Below are positions 53,434 to 63,732 of a stretch of DNA of 64,000 nucleotides, in pieces (position 1 is the first letter of the stretch; each line of letters opens with the position of its first letter). Made by a program: the position numbers and the translations under genes. The DNA is taken from assembly GCF_002079055.1 (NCBI RefSeq), contig NC_047490.1, positions 1,178,001-1,242,000 on the forward strand, given 5' to 3'. The notes under the pieces were generated by a model, which made no database searches, was not told where the DNA came from, and was given only the letters and a program-made list of their open reading frames with translations. The DNA is from Saccharomyces paradoxus. Its lineage: Eukaryota > Ascomycota > Saccharomycetes > Saccharomycetales > Saccharomycetaceae.

Positions 53434-56400
53434 CTAAATAACAGACAAATTAACGCTTTCGGAATCGAATTGGATAATTCCATCTTGGTTATTTGATTTG
53501 GAAATGCAAACGCTAAATTCGTACCGGCCTCTTTCAATTGGAATAATTTCCAAGTTAATTTCTGAAGTCTTGGCTGTACTAATTGGTTTAGTTAATGAAC
53601 CATTATACAAAATTCGTCTGTTCGATCTTGGTAACAGTTTTGATGTCTTGCTATCGAGGATCACAATATCTAAGAAGTTTATAGTTGAATTTTGTTTTCT
53701 TCTACATGAGCTGGTTGGCTCCGCCAATATTTTCAAGTTCGTTCTTTCTCCTACTTTGACTTTTGGTTCATCAAGCAATAGCTGCACTCCATAAAATAAT
53801 CTCCCAGGGTATATCGTGTAGACCATCTTGTGATCAAACTTCTCTATGAACTTATTGAAATCTACCGAACCTGTCACAGATTGGTCTGTGGTTAATTTCC
53901 AATTACATTTAAGCCTTGAAATAATATGTTCGCGACACCAAAATTTTTGTCTCATTTCTATGGTCTGTTCCTCGTTCAAACCACTTTGAATAAATTGCCG
54001 GCCGGGATAAATTCTTGGTATAGGCGTATTCTCAAAATTGTATCTTTTGTAATCGATTTTTCTAATAGGAACAATAATTCTCGAGGTATGGCTTGCTTCT
54101 ACATGATACTCATTACTGTTGAAATCTTCAAATTGAACATTTAACTTTATTCCATCAATCCAAGAATTCCTAAAGTCCAATAATAACAGTATAAAATCGC
54201 TAGGGTGAAGGTTAGTGTCCGCACGTATTTTGTCCATTACGTACTCAATCCAATCAACATTTTCAACTTGTGAGCTGAAGAGTTCATTTAGCGGAATGAT
54301 GTCCATACTTGGTACCTCAATAGTTCTTCTTAATGTCACTTCATAGGGTATTGATAACTTTTTCAAATAAATGCAGGATTCCTCAGCAGCGCTCATACCA
54401 TATTCAATCAATAAATCAAATCCGGTAAAGTTAAATGGAACAGCAGTGTTATCTAATTCCAAGTCAAACGTGATGGTTTCATTCGGTTTGATTACCGTTG
54501 GCACTTTAACAATACGTACGCAAGACTTAGAAAGCCAATCTAGTTGTTTTTCCATGATGTACAAATCATCTGGCGGCATTTTTTTCCAATAGTCAGGTTT
54601 TAACATTTGCTCAATATTGTTCATTGATATGATCTTCACATGATCTATTGTACAACTCAGCGATTTATTTCTCACCGTTATATGAAAATCTGTTTTGGTA
54701 CCATCTAACATCATCCATGAGTTTCTTGTCATCTTGGAAGTACTCAATAACTCTAATTGTGGTTGTTCAGGCAAAATTTTAATTCTTAATTTTCCGTATA
54801 TGCATTTGTTGTATTCAGCCTCTTTTTCAACAAGATTCGACTTTCTAGAATCTTTTATAATATCAAATTTCTGAGGCGGTAGTTTTAAGACGGAGATTTT
54901 TAGGGACGAAATTTGGTAGGTTTTTTTGTATGTTGGTCTTTTAATAATTAAAGGCAGCGTAATAGATCTTATAGACTCAGCCTTAACATTATATGGTCCT
55001 GAATATCTTACAGCCTTTCTGTCGATCTCACAAAATTCGGATATTTCCTCATCTAATTGGATGTCATTGATTGTAAAGTCAAATTTGAAAGGATTCTGTA
55101 CTCTGCAAGTGAATTCCGCCCTATCACCAACTAAAAACACTAAAGTAGGAAGCTTGGTATTGTTGTTTGAAATAAATGAAGTTGGTTGAACTCGTTTGAA
55201 AGGATTAAAAACTTCCTGCGGATTAATATCCTGTGACTTTTGCTTACTTTTTGGAGTTTCAAGGCTGCTTATATCCGATTCTAATGGGATTTCATTTGAG
55301 GTAGGGTCACCATCCAATATTCTATTTATAACAATTTCCCGCAGAAGGAAAGGATCCCAATAACGTGTGATAGACTCGTTGGTGATTGAGGGCTGAATAT
55401 ATTCTCTGAGTAAGGTATCTTGTTCTGGTTGATTTAACAGGTGCGTATATTTCGTAATTAATATGGAGCTGAACTTAGCGACGTATTCGAAGTCATTGAT
55501 TTTTCTTGAGACTTTAATGCAGAGTTGTAGAATCTTTTTCTGTAGAATAGACCAACTAGATTGAGATGGGTCATCTACGTTAATTTTAGCCCCTCTTTCG
55601 TTGATATCAAGCAGTTCCATGATGGTATTAATTATAGTTCTGTAGTCAGGATGCCATGCTATCTTATTTGGAGTTGCCAAAAGGGCCACCATCAATAACC
55701 TCAACACAAATAATTGCTTTCTTTTGTATCCCAAAAGGCTATAAACCTCTGCCATTGTAGAGTAGATTTTTACTTGCGCCTCAACTTGCATTTCCTTCAA
55801 TTGTAACTCAAATAATTTATTGCTGTAGAAGTAAATTTCAAATCTTGGAAATATGGGACTACTAGGAATAGCTGATAAGGGCCTATGTTGGTTTTTCACA
55901 ATAGTGTCTAAAACATCCTTTGAAAACTCTGAACTTTTATAGCACGAGGTCATAAAAGTTAAAGTCTTCAGTAAAGATTCACAATAAACTACTTGCGGAG
56001 CATATTCACTATTGTGCATTAAACTCAAATCGTAGTAGTACAAGACTTTGTCAGATATGCATTTAATCAATAACGGGAGATTGATATTCTCAACATCGAT
56101 ATTTAATGCCGGAGCAGACAAAGACATAATGGAATTTCTAGGAGACTGCATAGCGGCTATAGATATGCTGTTCCTAGGCGTACTTGATGTTGTCGTACTC
56201 GCTGTGGCTTTATTATTGGAATCTACGGGTGAAAGGCCGGTTGAACTAGCTTCAATATTGAGTTTTTCCACAGGGCAAATGAGACTCACGATTTGTGGAA
56301 TCTGGTATGACAAACCGAGGTAAGATAGAAGTAAAAAGCAGATGGAAATACCGTCAAGAGCAGAACCCAACCACAAGTAGTCACGCACCTTGTATAAAAT

Positions 56401-57303
56401 TGTAATGGCATCAACAAAACTGTTCAGCGCATCAACGTACCTTCCTGCCAGCAATTGGAAATTCCCCAAAATTTTTAATTGTCTGCCCAGTGACTTTTGT
56501 TGAGCCCTATTCTCAGATGTGGAAAGCGTGGTAGCTAGCTTTAAAGAAGCAGATCTTTTTAAACTATTGGTGGTCATCTCAAAAGAAGATAATCTCTTGG
56601 AAGTAGTGGTAACTGAGCCTGCCTTCGATAAACTTGAGACAGAGGATTGTACTACTGACATGGATGCGGTGGATGATGAAGGTGTGTAGTTGTTTTGTCT
56701 TATTAGAGTTGTTTTCAGTACCGAGTTCCCACCGATCGCACCCGGTGACCTCAAAGTAACATGCTTATACGAAGAGTAATAGTTGTTCAATGCGGTTAGA
56801 AAGTTTCTTGCTATGTCACACATAATCGTCTCTATGTTTTTCTGCATATCTGGTGAAGACACGAATACATTTTCCATAGTATCTATGACTTGCTCAAGCT
56901 CTTTAGTGGGTGGAGATGAAGCATACACCAAATTTGGTGAAATTAAAGTTGGGTACTTCTCCTTCATGAAATTCAAATTTGCCAAGGGGTCACTGCCATC
57001 ATTCACCAGCCCAATAATGACAAATGTTTTCCGAAACGGCTCAAAATCATAAAGAAACAATTCCAATGCATCATCATGATCTATGGTTAAGAATTCGAAA
57101 AATAACTTCCCATGAGGGAAGCCTTGCGGTGTGAAGATAGGACTGTCGATGGGCGTTACATCGGATAAATAAATCTCGTTGAACTCAGAAAGTTTCTGTA
57201 CTGCATCATTAAACTCTTTTCGCGTCCAATGGCCAATTGGTATTACCAAAGTCCTAATCTTAGACGGGCCAACATAGCTTGGGAAATGCTTAAGAATGTT
57301 CAT
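53434..57303 (-). CDS. TRS120: TRAPP II complex subunit Trs120
   Basis: A 1,289-residue protein equal in length to S. cerevisiae Trs120. It lacks enzyme motifs: an N-terminal Rab-regulator-like region (about 1-190), a Ser/Thr-rich segment (about 200-260), helical TPR-like repeats (about 270-660) and C-terminal Ig-like beta domains (about 690-1289). With Trs130 and Trs65 it converts core TRAPP to TRAPP II, a guanine nucleotide exchange factor for Ypt31/32 at the late Golgi. The ATG at 57303 is the first Met and the downstream N-terminus MNILKHFPSYVGPSKIRTLV is conserved. Confidence 0.96.
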   Translation of the reverse strand: MNILKHFPSYVGPSKIRTLVIPIGHWTRKEFNDAVQKLSEFNEIYLSDVTPIDSPIFTPQGFPHGKLFFEFLTIDHDDALELFLYDFEPFRKTFVIIGLVNDGSDPLANLNFMKEKYPTLISPNLVYASSPPTKELEQVIDTMENVFVSSPDMQKNIETIMCDIARNFLTALNNYYSSYKHVTLRSPGAIGGNSVLKTTLIRQNNYTPSSSTASMSVVQSSVSSLSKAGSVTTTSKRLSSFEMTTNSLKRSASLKLATTLSTSENRAQQKSLGRQLKILGNFQLLAGRYVDALNSFVDAITILYKVRDYLWLGSALDGISICFLLLSYLGLSYQIPQIVSLICPVEKLNIEASSTGLSPVDSNNKATASTTTSSTPRNSISIAAMQSPRNSIMSLSAPALNIDVENINLPLLIKCISDKVLYYYDLSLMHNSEYAPQVVYCESLLKTLTFMTSCYKSSEFSKDVLDTIVKNQHRPLSAIPSSPIFPRFEIYFYSNKLFELQLKEMQVEAQVKIYSTMAEVYSLLGYKRKQLFVLRLLMVALLATPNKIAWHPDYRTIINTIMELLDINERGAKINVDDPSQSSWSILQKKILQLCIKVSRKINDFEYVAKFSSILITKYTHLLNQPEQDTLLREYIQPSITNESITRYWDPFLLREIVINRILDGDPTSNEIPLESDISSLETPKSKQKSQDINPQEVFNPFKRVQPTSFISNNNTKLPTLVFLVGDRAEFTCRVQNPFKFDFTINDIQLDEEISEFCEIDRKAVRYSGPYNVKAESIRSITLPLIIKRPTYKKTYQISSLKISVLKLPPQKFDIIKDSRKSNLVEKEAEYNKCIYGKLRIKILPEQPQLELLSTSKMTRNSWMMLDGTKTDFHITVRNKSLSCTIDHVKIISMNNIEQMLKPDYWKKMPPDDLYIMEKQLDWLSKSCVRIVKVPTVIKPNETITFDLELDNTAVPFNFTGFDLLIEYGMSAAEESCIYLKKLSIPYEVTLRRTIEVPSMDIIPLNELFSSQVENVDWIEYVMDKIRADTNLHPSDFILLLLDFRNSWIDGIKLNVQFEDFNSNEYHVEASHTSRIIVPIRKIDYKRYNFENTPIPRIYPGRQFIQSGLNEEQTIEMRQKFWCREHIISRLKCNWKLTTDQSVTGSVDFNKFIEKFDHKMVYTIYPGRLFYGVQLLLDEPKVKVGERTNLKILAEPTSSCRRKQNSTINFLDIVILDSKTSKLLPRSNRRILYNGSLTKPISTAKTSEINLEIIPIERGRYEFSVCISKSNNQDGIIQFDSESVNLSVI

Positions 57304-57579
57304 GGTTTTTTTCTCCCCTGTAACAGGTTGTAAGCCGCACCTTAACCAGTTGTATGCAAAACCGTTTGAATTATAAGCTGGTCTGCTTTTATTTCTGCAA
57401 CAGCACCCTTGAGCGTTTACACATGCACATTCATATATAATTACACATATTTACATACATTTTATTCGAAACCTTAGGATCTTTTTGTCACAAATCAGGT
57501 ATCATGATTTACGACGCGAGAAGTTTCGCGCCTCACTTGAAGAGAATGCCAACATAAAGTACGAACCACGAAACTATTC

Positions 57580-58224
57580 TTATTTTTGAAGCTGCTGCAA
57601 AACCTTATAGGTGGCGTCTACGATTGCGACGTGCTCAGCATCATGCACTCTTTGCTCGTACTGCTCTAGTGTTTCTTCGCCGGGTATGATTTCTAGCTTT
57701 TTCACCACCAATGGCTCGCCTTTGTCGACCTCTTCGATGACATAGTGCACCATGCATCCCGCTGTCAAAGGCTTGTTCTCGTCCTGGCACTTGCGCCATG
57801 CCATCTCAATTGCATGTGTGGTACCATCGAAGCAACCTGGTAGCGCTGGATGTAGATTTAGTATTGGCACAGACTGCAGTTGGCTTAAGAATGTAGATCC
57901 AAGGATCAACAACCAGCCCGCACAGATGATAACGTCTGGCTTTTCCTCGAGCACCAACTTTGCAAGGTCGTTCTCAAACTGGATTCTCGCTTTGGCCCTT
58001 GCGACCTTGTCCTCCTTCGCAATACCTTTCGTATATGGATATAGCGAACAGACCTTTGTGGGAATATTGTTGTCAGCTGCCCTAGTCAACCCGTATGCCT
58101 TCTTGCTGGAAGATATAACAGAAGTAATATGAGCATCATCGCCTAATTGGCCCTGCTTTTGGGCATCGATCAAGGCCTGCAAGTTGGAACCGGAGCCCGA
58201 TATTAATACGACAATTCTGGCCAT
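57580..58224 (-). CDS. ADE8: Phosphoribosylglycinamide formyltransferase
   Basis: A 214-residue GAR transformylase, third step of de novo purine synthesis, using 10-formyl-THF in the cytosol. The N-terminal GSGSNLQALI binds phosphate. The catalytic triad is Asn123, His125 (in LNLHPALPG) and Asp167. In animals this domain is fused to others, but in yeast it stands alone, as here. The ATG at 58224 gives the S. cerevisiae length; an 18-codon TTG extension upstream is rejected. Two TGACTC boxes upstream point to Bas1/Pho2 control. Confidence 0.97.
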   Translation of the reverse strand: MARIVVLISGSGSNLQALIDAQKQGQLGDDAHITSVISSSKKAYGLTRAADNNIPTKVCSLYPYTKGIAKEDKVARAKARIQFENDLAKLVLEEKPDVIICAGWLLILGSTFLSQLQSVPILNLHPALPGCFDGTTHAIEMAWRKCQDENKPLTAGCMVHYVIEEVDKGEPLVVKKLEIIPGEETLEQYEQRVHDAEHVAIVDATYKVLQQLQK

Positions 58225-58385
58225 AGCTTCCGGAGAGATTAATGATCTATCTTGGTTCTCACCTGCCCTCTTTTGCAAGTTGAAACATCAAACTTTGAGG
58301 CTAGAAGCTCTACGCAACTTAGAAGTGTCTTCTCTTCACAATCCACTCTATATAACTTCCTCTTGCTGCAATAAAAAACGAGTCA

Positions 58386-58391
58386 GAGTCA
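58386..58391 (-). promoter_or_regulatory. Bas1/Gcn4 TGACTC box of ADE8, proximal
   Basis: TGACTC on the minus strand 162 bases before ADE8. Bas1/Pho2 binds such boxes in purine genes. Confidence 0.7.
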
Positions 58392-58399
58392 CTAGCCAC

Positions 58400-58405
58400 G
58401 AGTCA
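58400..58405 (-). promoter_or_regulatory. Bas1/Gcn4 TGACTC box of ADE8, distal
   Basis: A second TGACTC, 14 bases from the first and on the same strand. Paired boxes are typical of ADE promoters. Confidence 0.7.
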
Positions 58406-58781
58406 CTCATTCGAATCCTCACAGACGCATTTTTTTTTCTGGCGAATCTATCTTCGATGTTGGAATAAAGTGTACTTTAAACTACCATCAGAAGTGGCAC
58501 TATAGGGCCAGCAGAATGACTTCTCCTGTTTTAAAGGAATACTTTTTTTTTCTGAATAGGACGGTCATTCTTGCACCAAACGGCCCCTATGCGTCACCTG
58601 AGCTATAGCATATCGATACACCCATTCACCACACCGATGGGAAGTTCAAAAGTGTATCATCTTCAATATGAATAGGAAAGATTGAGTGAAATCCATTCAT
58701 ATTTACATAAGCAAAGAAGAATCCAAATCAAACAGTTGAGTGCCTTATATACTCCCTCAGAAAAGCATTCACTCTGTTTTA

Positions 58782-60459
58782 ATGATAAATCTAGAGGACT
58801 ATTGGGATGATGATACGCCTGGGCCTGATAGGGAACCGACTAATGAACTGAGAAACGAGGTGGAAGAAACCATCACGCTGATGGAACTACTGAAAGTATC
58901 CGAATTGAAGGACATTTGCAGGTCTGTATCATTCCCAGTTTCGGGTCGGAAGGCTGTTTTACAGGACCTTATCAGGAATTTTTTGCAGAACGCCATAGTA
59001 GTAGGCAAGTCTGATCCCTATAGAGTCCAAGCCGTTAAATTTTTGATAGAAAGGATTAGAAAGAATGAACCTTTGCCTGTTTACAAAGATCTTTGGAACG
59101 CTCTAAGGAAAGGTACCCCACTGAGTGCTATCACAGTACGTTCTATGGTAGGGCCTTCCACGGCGCAACCGCAATCACCCTCCGTTATTAGGCAGTCACC
59201 CACGCAACGGCGGAAAACGTCTAGCACATCTGCCACATCTCGGGTACCACCAGCAAATCCTGAAGCCTCTTCTTCATCTCTTGCTGTACCGACAATCCAT
59301 TTCAAAGAATCGCCATTTTACAAAATACAAAGACTAATTCCCGAATTAGTGCTGAATGTGGAAGTCACAGGTGGTAGAGGTATGTGTTCTGCGAAATTTA
59401 AATTGTCCAAAGCGGATCATAATCTGTTGACTAGCCCGAATAGCAAACACAGGCTATACTTATTTTCTGGGATGGTTAATCCATTGGGATCTCGAGGTAA
59501 TGAACCCATCCAGTTTCCCTTCCCAAACGAATTAAGATTCAATAACGTTCAGATCAAAGATAACATAAGAGGTTTCAAAAGTAAGCCAGGAACAGCTAAG
59601 CCAGCGGATTTAACGCCTCATATCAAGCCTTATACCCAACAAAACAATGTTGAGCTGATATATGCCTTCACCACTAAAGAATACAAGTTGTTTGGGTACA
59701 TTGTGGAAATGATCACCCCGGAGCAACTCCTGAATAAAGTTTTACAGCATCCAAAAATTATTAAACAAGCCACGTTACTTTACTTGAAAAAAACATTCAG
59801 AGAAGATGAAGAAATGGGGTTGACAACAACCTCTACCATCATGAGTCTTCAATGTCCAATTTCGTACACAAGAATGAAATATCCTTCAAAATCAATAAAT
59901 TGTAAGCACTTACAATGTTTTGATGCATTATGGTTCCTACACTCCCAACTACAAATTCCTACGTGGCAGTGTCCAGTATGTCAAATTGACATAGCTTTGG
60001 AAAATTTAGCAATTTCTGAATTCGTTGATGACATCCTACAAAACTGTCAAGAAAACGTTGAACAAGTAGAATTGACATCTGATGGTAAATGGACAGCCAT
60101 CTTCGAAGATGAGGATGACAGCGATAGTGACAGTAATGATGGCGCTAGAAGCCCGGAGAAAAGTACTTCAGTATCCGACCATCCTTGTGTTTCTTCACGT
60201 CCTAGTGAGCCAATTATCATAAATTTGGACAGTGATGATGACGAACCAAATGGAAGTAACCCTCATATTACTGATAACCATGATGATAGCAACGGTTTTA
60301 GTGATAATAATAATAATAATCAAAATAATAATAATAGTATCAAAAATAATGATAGTCGTAATAATAAAAATAATAATAGTAATAATCATAATCATAACAA
60401 TTACAGTAATAATGTCAATAATCATTATAATAAAAACAACAAGAAGGATAATTACGCCA

Positions 60460-60497
<38 letters not shown>

Positions 60498-61478
60498 CGG
60501 CTTATGGCGGACATAGCTAGCAACCACCTTGGAAATACTAATACAGATCCCCTTACTCAAAAAAGTGCAAGTGTACCGTCAAAAACTCTGGATCCGAAAA
60601 GTTATAACATCACTGCTTCAGAAACTACAACTCCGATAACGAATAGGGTTATTTCTGAGCATCTTGGGAACAGTTCCAGCTACATTGGGAGACAATTGCC
60701 GAACATACTAGGAAAGACGCCTTTAAACGTTTCTGGTGTTGCTAATTCCTCTCACTTAATTTCTCCCGACGTTAGCTTATCATCCCCTACGCCAAGAAAC
60801 ACCGCTTCAAACGCAAGCTCGAGCGCTCTAAGTACACCTCCCGTAATAAGAATGAGTTCTTTAGATCCCGGGGGATCTATCGTTGCCAATAAAACGATCA
60901 TAAGGCCTCTCATAAATACCAACAATCATCCTACATCGACAACAGATCCATTTGTCCAGCATCAAGAATCTTCAGTTTTCCCACCACGTGAACAGTATAG
61001 AGATATTTCGTTTCCTTCCGCCGTGAATGCGACATTCGATGATTCACGTTTAAATGCTACAAAATTTTCTGCCTCAAAATTGCGTGGGGCAACTATTTTG
61101 TCGAATAATGGCCTAAATCAAAGAAACAACTCTTTACCAACAACAGATCCAACCGCGAGAAATGAAACTGGGCGACAAGTTTCGATGCCTGTACTTCCAA
61201 CGTTGCCTCCCAACGTCCCAATTCAAGTCTGTTCCAATAAGTCTGTACTTCCTCGGATAAACAACGAAACCACTGTTACGGGTACCAACCCTCCCAGCGG
61301 CGCAACCATACCATTGCAGAAGTCCAGGCTCATTGTGAATCCATTCATTCCAAGAAGACCTTATTCTAATGTCCTGCCTCAAAAAAGACAGCTTTCTAAT
61401 GCTTCTACAACACCAAGTGGACCCATAATGGGAGCATGGAAAACGCAGGGTTATGGAAAGAAATCCAACGATGATTAA
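58782..61478 (+). CDS. SIZ1: SUMO E3 ligase Siz1
   Basis: An 898-residue PIAS-family protein. A SAP domain (about residues 34-68), PINIT domain (about 170-320) and SP-RING (about 355-405, CPISYTRMKYP...CKHLQCF...CPVC) are present. A SUMO-interacting motif IIINLDSDDD follows near residue 478. The C-terminal half is disordered with a long Asn-rich tract and a 12-Asp run. Siz1 directs SUMO to septins and PCNA. The length differs slightly from S. cerevisiae (904 by memory), explained by the Asn/Asp repeats. The start at 58782 was chosen over a GTG 14 codons upstream. Confidence 0.97.
60301..60440 (+). repeat. AAT-rich trinucleotide tract in SIZ1
   Basis: An imperfect AAT/AAY repeat that encodes an Asn-rich stretch with scattered His, Lys and Ser. 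Low-complexity and likely length-variable between strains. Confidence 0.8.
60462..60497 (+). repeat. (GAT)12 microsatellite in SIZ1
   Basis: Twelve uninterrupted GAT codons encode a 12-Asp run. Perfect repeats of this length are expected to change length quickly. Confidence 0.95.
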
Positions 61479-61708
61479 AAACGACGTCAAAAAAGAGCAG
61501 TTTAATCTGTTTCTTTTATGAGATTTTTCTTTTTAACTTCATTTTCTATGGTTTTTGTTCAAAAGAAGAATGTCTCCTTCTTCTCAAGACTCGGAAGGCA
61601 ATATCACTGTCTGTATCCTCTTAGCATTCACTATTACATATAGATTCAACAAAATTAGACAAATTCTTACATAACACGGAAATCCGATCATAATTAAGAC
61701 CGCTGTTA
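61479..61708. other. Convergent 3' region SIZ1/STE14
   Basis: 230 bases between two stop codons, AT-rich; no gene recognised. Confidence 0.4.
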
Positions 61709-62431
61709 CTAATACACCAACGGTATTCCAACACCAACTTTACTCTTGTAGTCTATGTATTCTGTACCAAAGAACTCTATTAAGTATTTTTCTTCCACAC
61801 GAATCCTGTCATTGAAAAATTTCCAAAGCACAGAAATGAAAATAACCAATGATATGGGATTCAGAAGAAGCAGCTGAGTGCCAATGGCCCACCAAAAGAA
61901 CCCAAGATAACTCGGATGCCTTGACCATGAATAAATTCCGGTTTTCACTAAAACATGGTCGGACTCCTTCTTGGTCTTCACAATGTGTGAAAAAGAATGC
62001 CCCGCAGTATGCATGGCAATAGTTCTAGTATATTGTCCCAGAATAACCAGAAGACATCCAAGTATGGTACAGAGCTTGGTAGCTCGAGAATAGCTGAAAG
62101 TTTTCAGGTTAGGAAAGAGAAGACTCTCTATAAGACACTCCAGAATGGCAAAGGAATGCGCTGCCATGTAACTTTTCCCATTGTTTAAAAGAAATGACTC
62201 TGAATGTACCTTGAGAGGGTTATACTTAGCTGTAATATAATACTCCAGAAAATGGAATAAGGAGAGGGCAATAATGAAAAGATTAAAATTTTTGAATCTG
62301 ATTTGTGGGAAAAGGCCTACAAATATACCCAGAAGAATCCCTAGTATGTATGAAGTCATGGTCACCTCGTGCAGCGGATTGCGTCTGATATCTGGATACT
62401 CATGCTCGTCATCTGTGAGGTCTTGGTGCAT
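61709..62431 (-). CDS. STE14: Protein-S-isoprenylcysteine carboxyl methyltransferase Ste14
   Basis: A 240-residue ER membrane enzyme that methyl-esterifies the farnesylated Cys of a-factor and Ras as the last CaaX step. It shows about six hydrophobic segments and the conserved ICMT C-terminal region with HSFSHIVKTKKESDHVLV, GIYSWSRHPSYLGFFWW and EEKYLIEFFG. The ATG at 62431 (MHQDLTDDEHEYPDI) gives the known length. The frame is open 37 codons further up but starts at TTG and carries a hydrophobic stretch that is not conserved. The last residues (GVGIPLVY) differ slightly from S. cerevisiae. Confidence 0.95.
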   Translation of the reverse strand: MHQDLTDDEHEYPDIRRNPLHEVTMTSYILGILLGIFVGLFPQIRFKNFNLFIIALSLFHFLEYYITAKYNPLKVHSESFLLNNGKSYMAAHSFAILECLIESLLFPNLKTFSYSRATKLCTILGCLLVILGQYTRTIAMHTAGHSFSHIVKTKKESDHVLVKTGIYSWSRHPSYLGFFWWAIGTQLLLLNPISLVIFISVLWKFFNDRIRVEEKYLIEFFGTEYIDYKSKVGVGIPLVY

Positions 62432-62706
62432 TGTGCTCAGAACTAGAGGCCACAATAAAAGAAGAGGATAAATAAAAGAGTTGCTACTTTGGAATCGAGC
62501 ATGACCTTCCTTATATAATATAGCAATCCGAAAATTTTTCAATGCACTAGTATCATGTAAAGAATTGTTTTACCACAACGGCTTATTGGTATATTCGTCT
62601 TGAGTGATGTTTCAGTATCAGATTGTTGCCATGCCAACCAAAATACGATGTCAAACTCTCTTAATGTATATAATGAATGGCAAAGTATATAGAAATAAGG
62701 AAAGTA

Positions 62707-63732
62707 TTATTGTGAGTCGGATGCACTGTTTGTTTGTCCCACTCGTTGACCACGGCCTTGAAATTGGTTCAAATTGGATGAACCACTTCTTAATTGACTT
62801 CCAGATGTCCTGCCTGAATCTGCGCCGCTGGTTCGAGACAGTGTTGCGGGGGCCGTACCCAATCTTTGGCCTCTTCCACTAAAAGTTCTTGTTTCACTTT
62901 GCGCTGGTGGTACATTGACAAAATTGTTGCTTGGCGTTGTCGGTCCACTACGGGCACCCATTATGCGAGCATACAGACTGGTGAACCACCATGGAGTTGG
63001 GAATTTCCCATTGGGCAAGATTCCGTAGTTTGTATCAGCCTTTCTAGATATCATCCCCCATATTGGACCCAGAGTACGGGTATCTAAACATGCGTAAAGG
63101 TATCCTGTGGTAAAACCGATTAATGAGATTACGAAATCACCCTCATTAAAAACGAAAGAGATGAACAATTGAATCAAGGGGAAATACTTCCCCCAAACGG
63201 GGATTAAACCATAAAACATGATCTGTACGTTGGCGTTGTCTATCGACCAAGTGTATGTAATGCACGATATGAGCCCAGACGTGAGTACAACAGGGTAGTC
63301 GGATCCATAGAGGATTGTAGCTGCCGTAATAATAGTTAGTATACAAAAGCATAGGTAGTAGGCATAGTCTACTGTAACCATTGGTCCCCGTCTATTAGAC
63401 AAACCAGGGCCAAAATGCCCTCTTTCCAACTGTGAGGACCTGTCATAAATACTATAGAGTTCCATAAGCGCGGGCATGGCACGAGAGGAAAGAATGAGAC
63501 AAGAAGTGAGAAGTCTCCATACCTGAGCCTTCTTGAATGTCCAATTCCAGACATAAATGAAATTCCACGGACTCACTAGATTTAATCGGCCGACGATTGT
63601 CATTACGATCGCTAGAGTAAACAACGTTCTTGTTATTGGGGGGATGCTTAACCAGAATTCTTTTGGGCCCATCACATCATTATTACGGTCTCCGTTTCCA
63701 TGTAGTGTACGCACATTTCTTGGACCTGCCAT
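62707..63732 (-). CDS. DFM1: Derlin-family ERAD protein Dfm1
   Basis: A 341-residue rhomboid-like pseudoprotease of the ER membrane. The derlin core with six membrane helices spans about residues 25-230. The tail contains two SHP boxes, FSGRGQRLG (about residue 286) and FQGRGQRVG (about residue 325), that bind Cdc48. Dfm1 retrotranslocates integral membrane substrates of ERAD. The length equals that of S. cerevisiae. The ATG at 63732 follows a non-conserved open stretch that begins at GTG. Sequence change in helix 1-2 and the tail is above the average of its neighbours. Confidence 0.95.
   Translation of the reverse strand: MAGPRNVRTLHGNGDRNNDVMGPKEFWLSIPPITRTLFTLAIVMTIVGRLNLVSPWNFIYVWNWTFKKAQVWRLLTSCLILSSRAMPALMELYSIYDRSSQLERGHFGPGLSNRRGPMVTVDYAYYLCFCILTIITAATILYGSDYPVVLTSGLISCITYTWSIDNANVQIMFYGLIPVWGKYFPLIQLFISFVFNEGDFVISLIGFTTGYLYACLDTRTLGPIWGMISRKADTNYGILPNGKFPTPWWFTSLYARIMGARSGPTTPSNNFVNVPPAQSETRTFSGRGQRLGTAPATLSRTSGADSGRTSGSQLRSGSSNLNQFQGRGQRVGQTNSASDSQ

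Larger units (their letters stand above)
58225..58781. other. Divergent promoter region ADE8/SIZ1
   Basis: The 557-base gap contains the two TGACTC boxes for ADE8 and a T-tract at 58431-58438. The SIZ1 side is AT-rich. No gene is seen. Confidence 0.6.

Noticed and set aside
60195-60560. 121-codon minus-strand poly-Ile frame
   Set aside because: It is the antisense of the Asn/Asp triplet repeat in SIZ1 and has no gene-like composition.
62432-62542. 37-codon N-terminal extension of STE14
   Set aside because: Begins at TTG and has no ATG; the hydrophobic stretch is in the promoter and not conserved.
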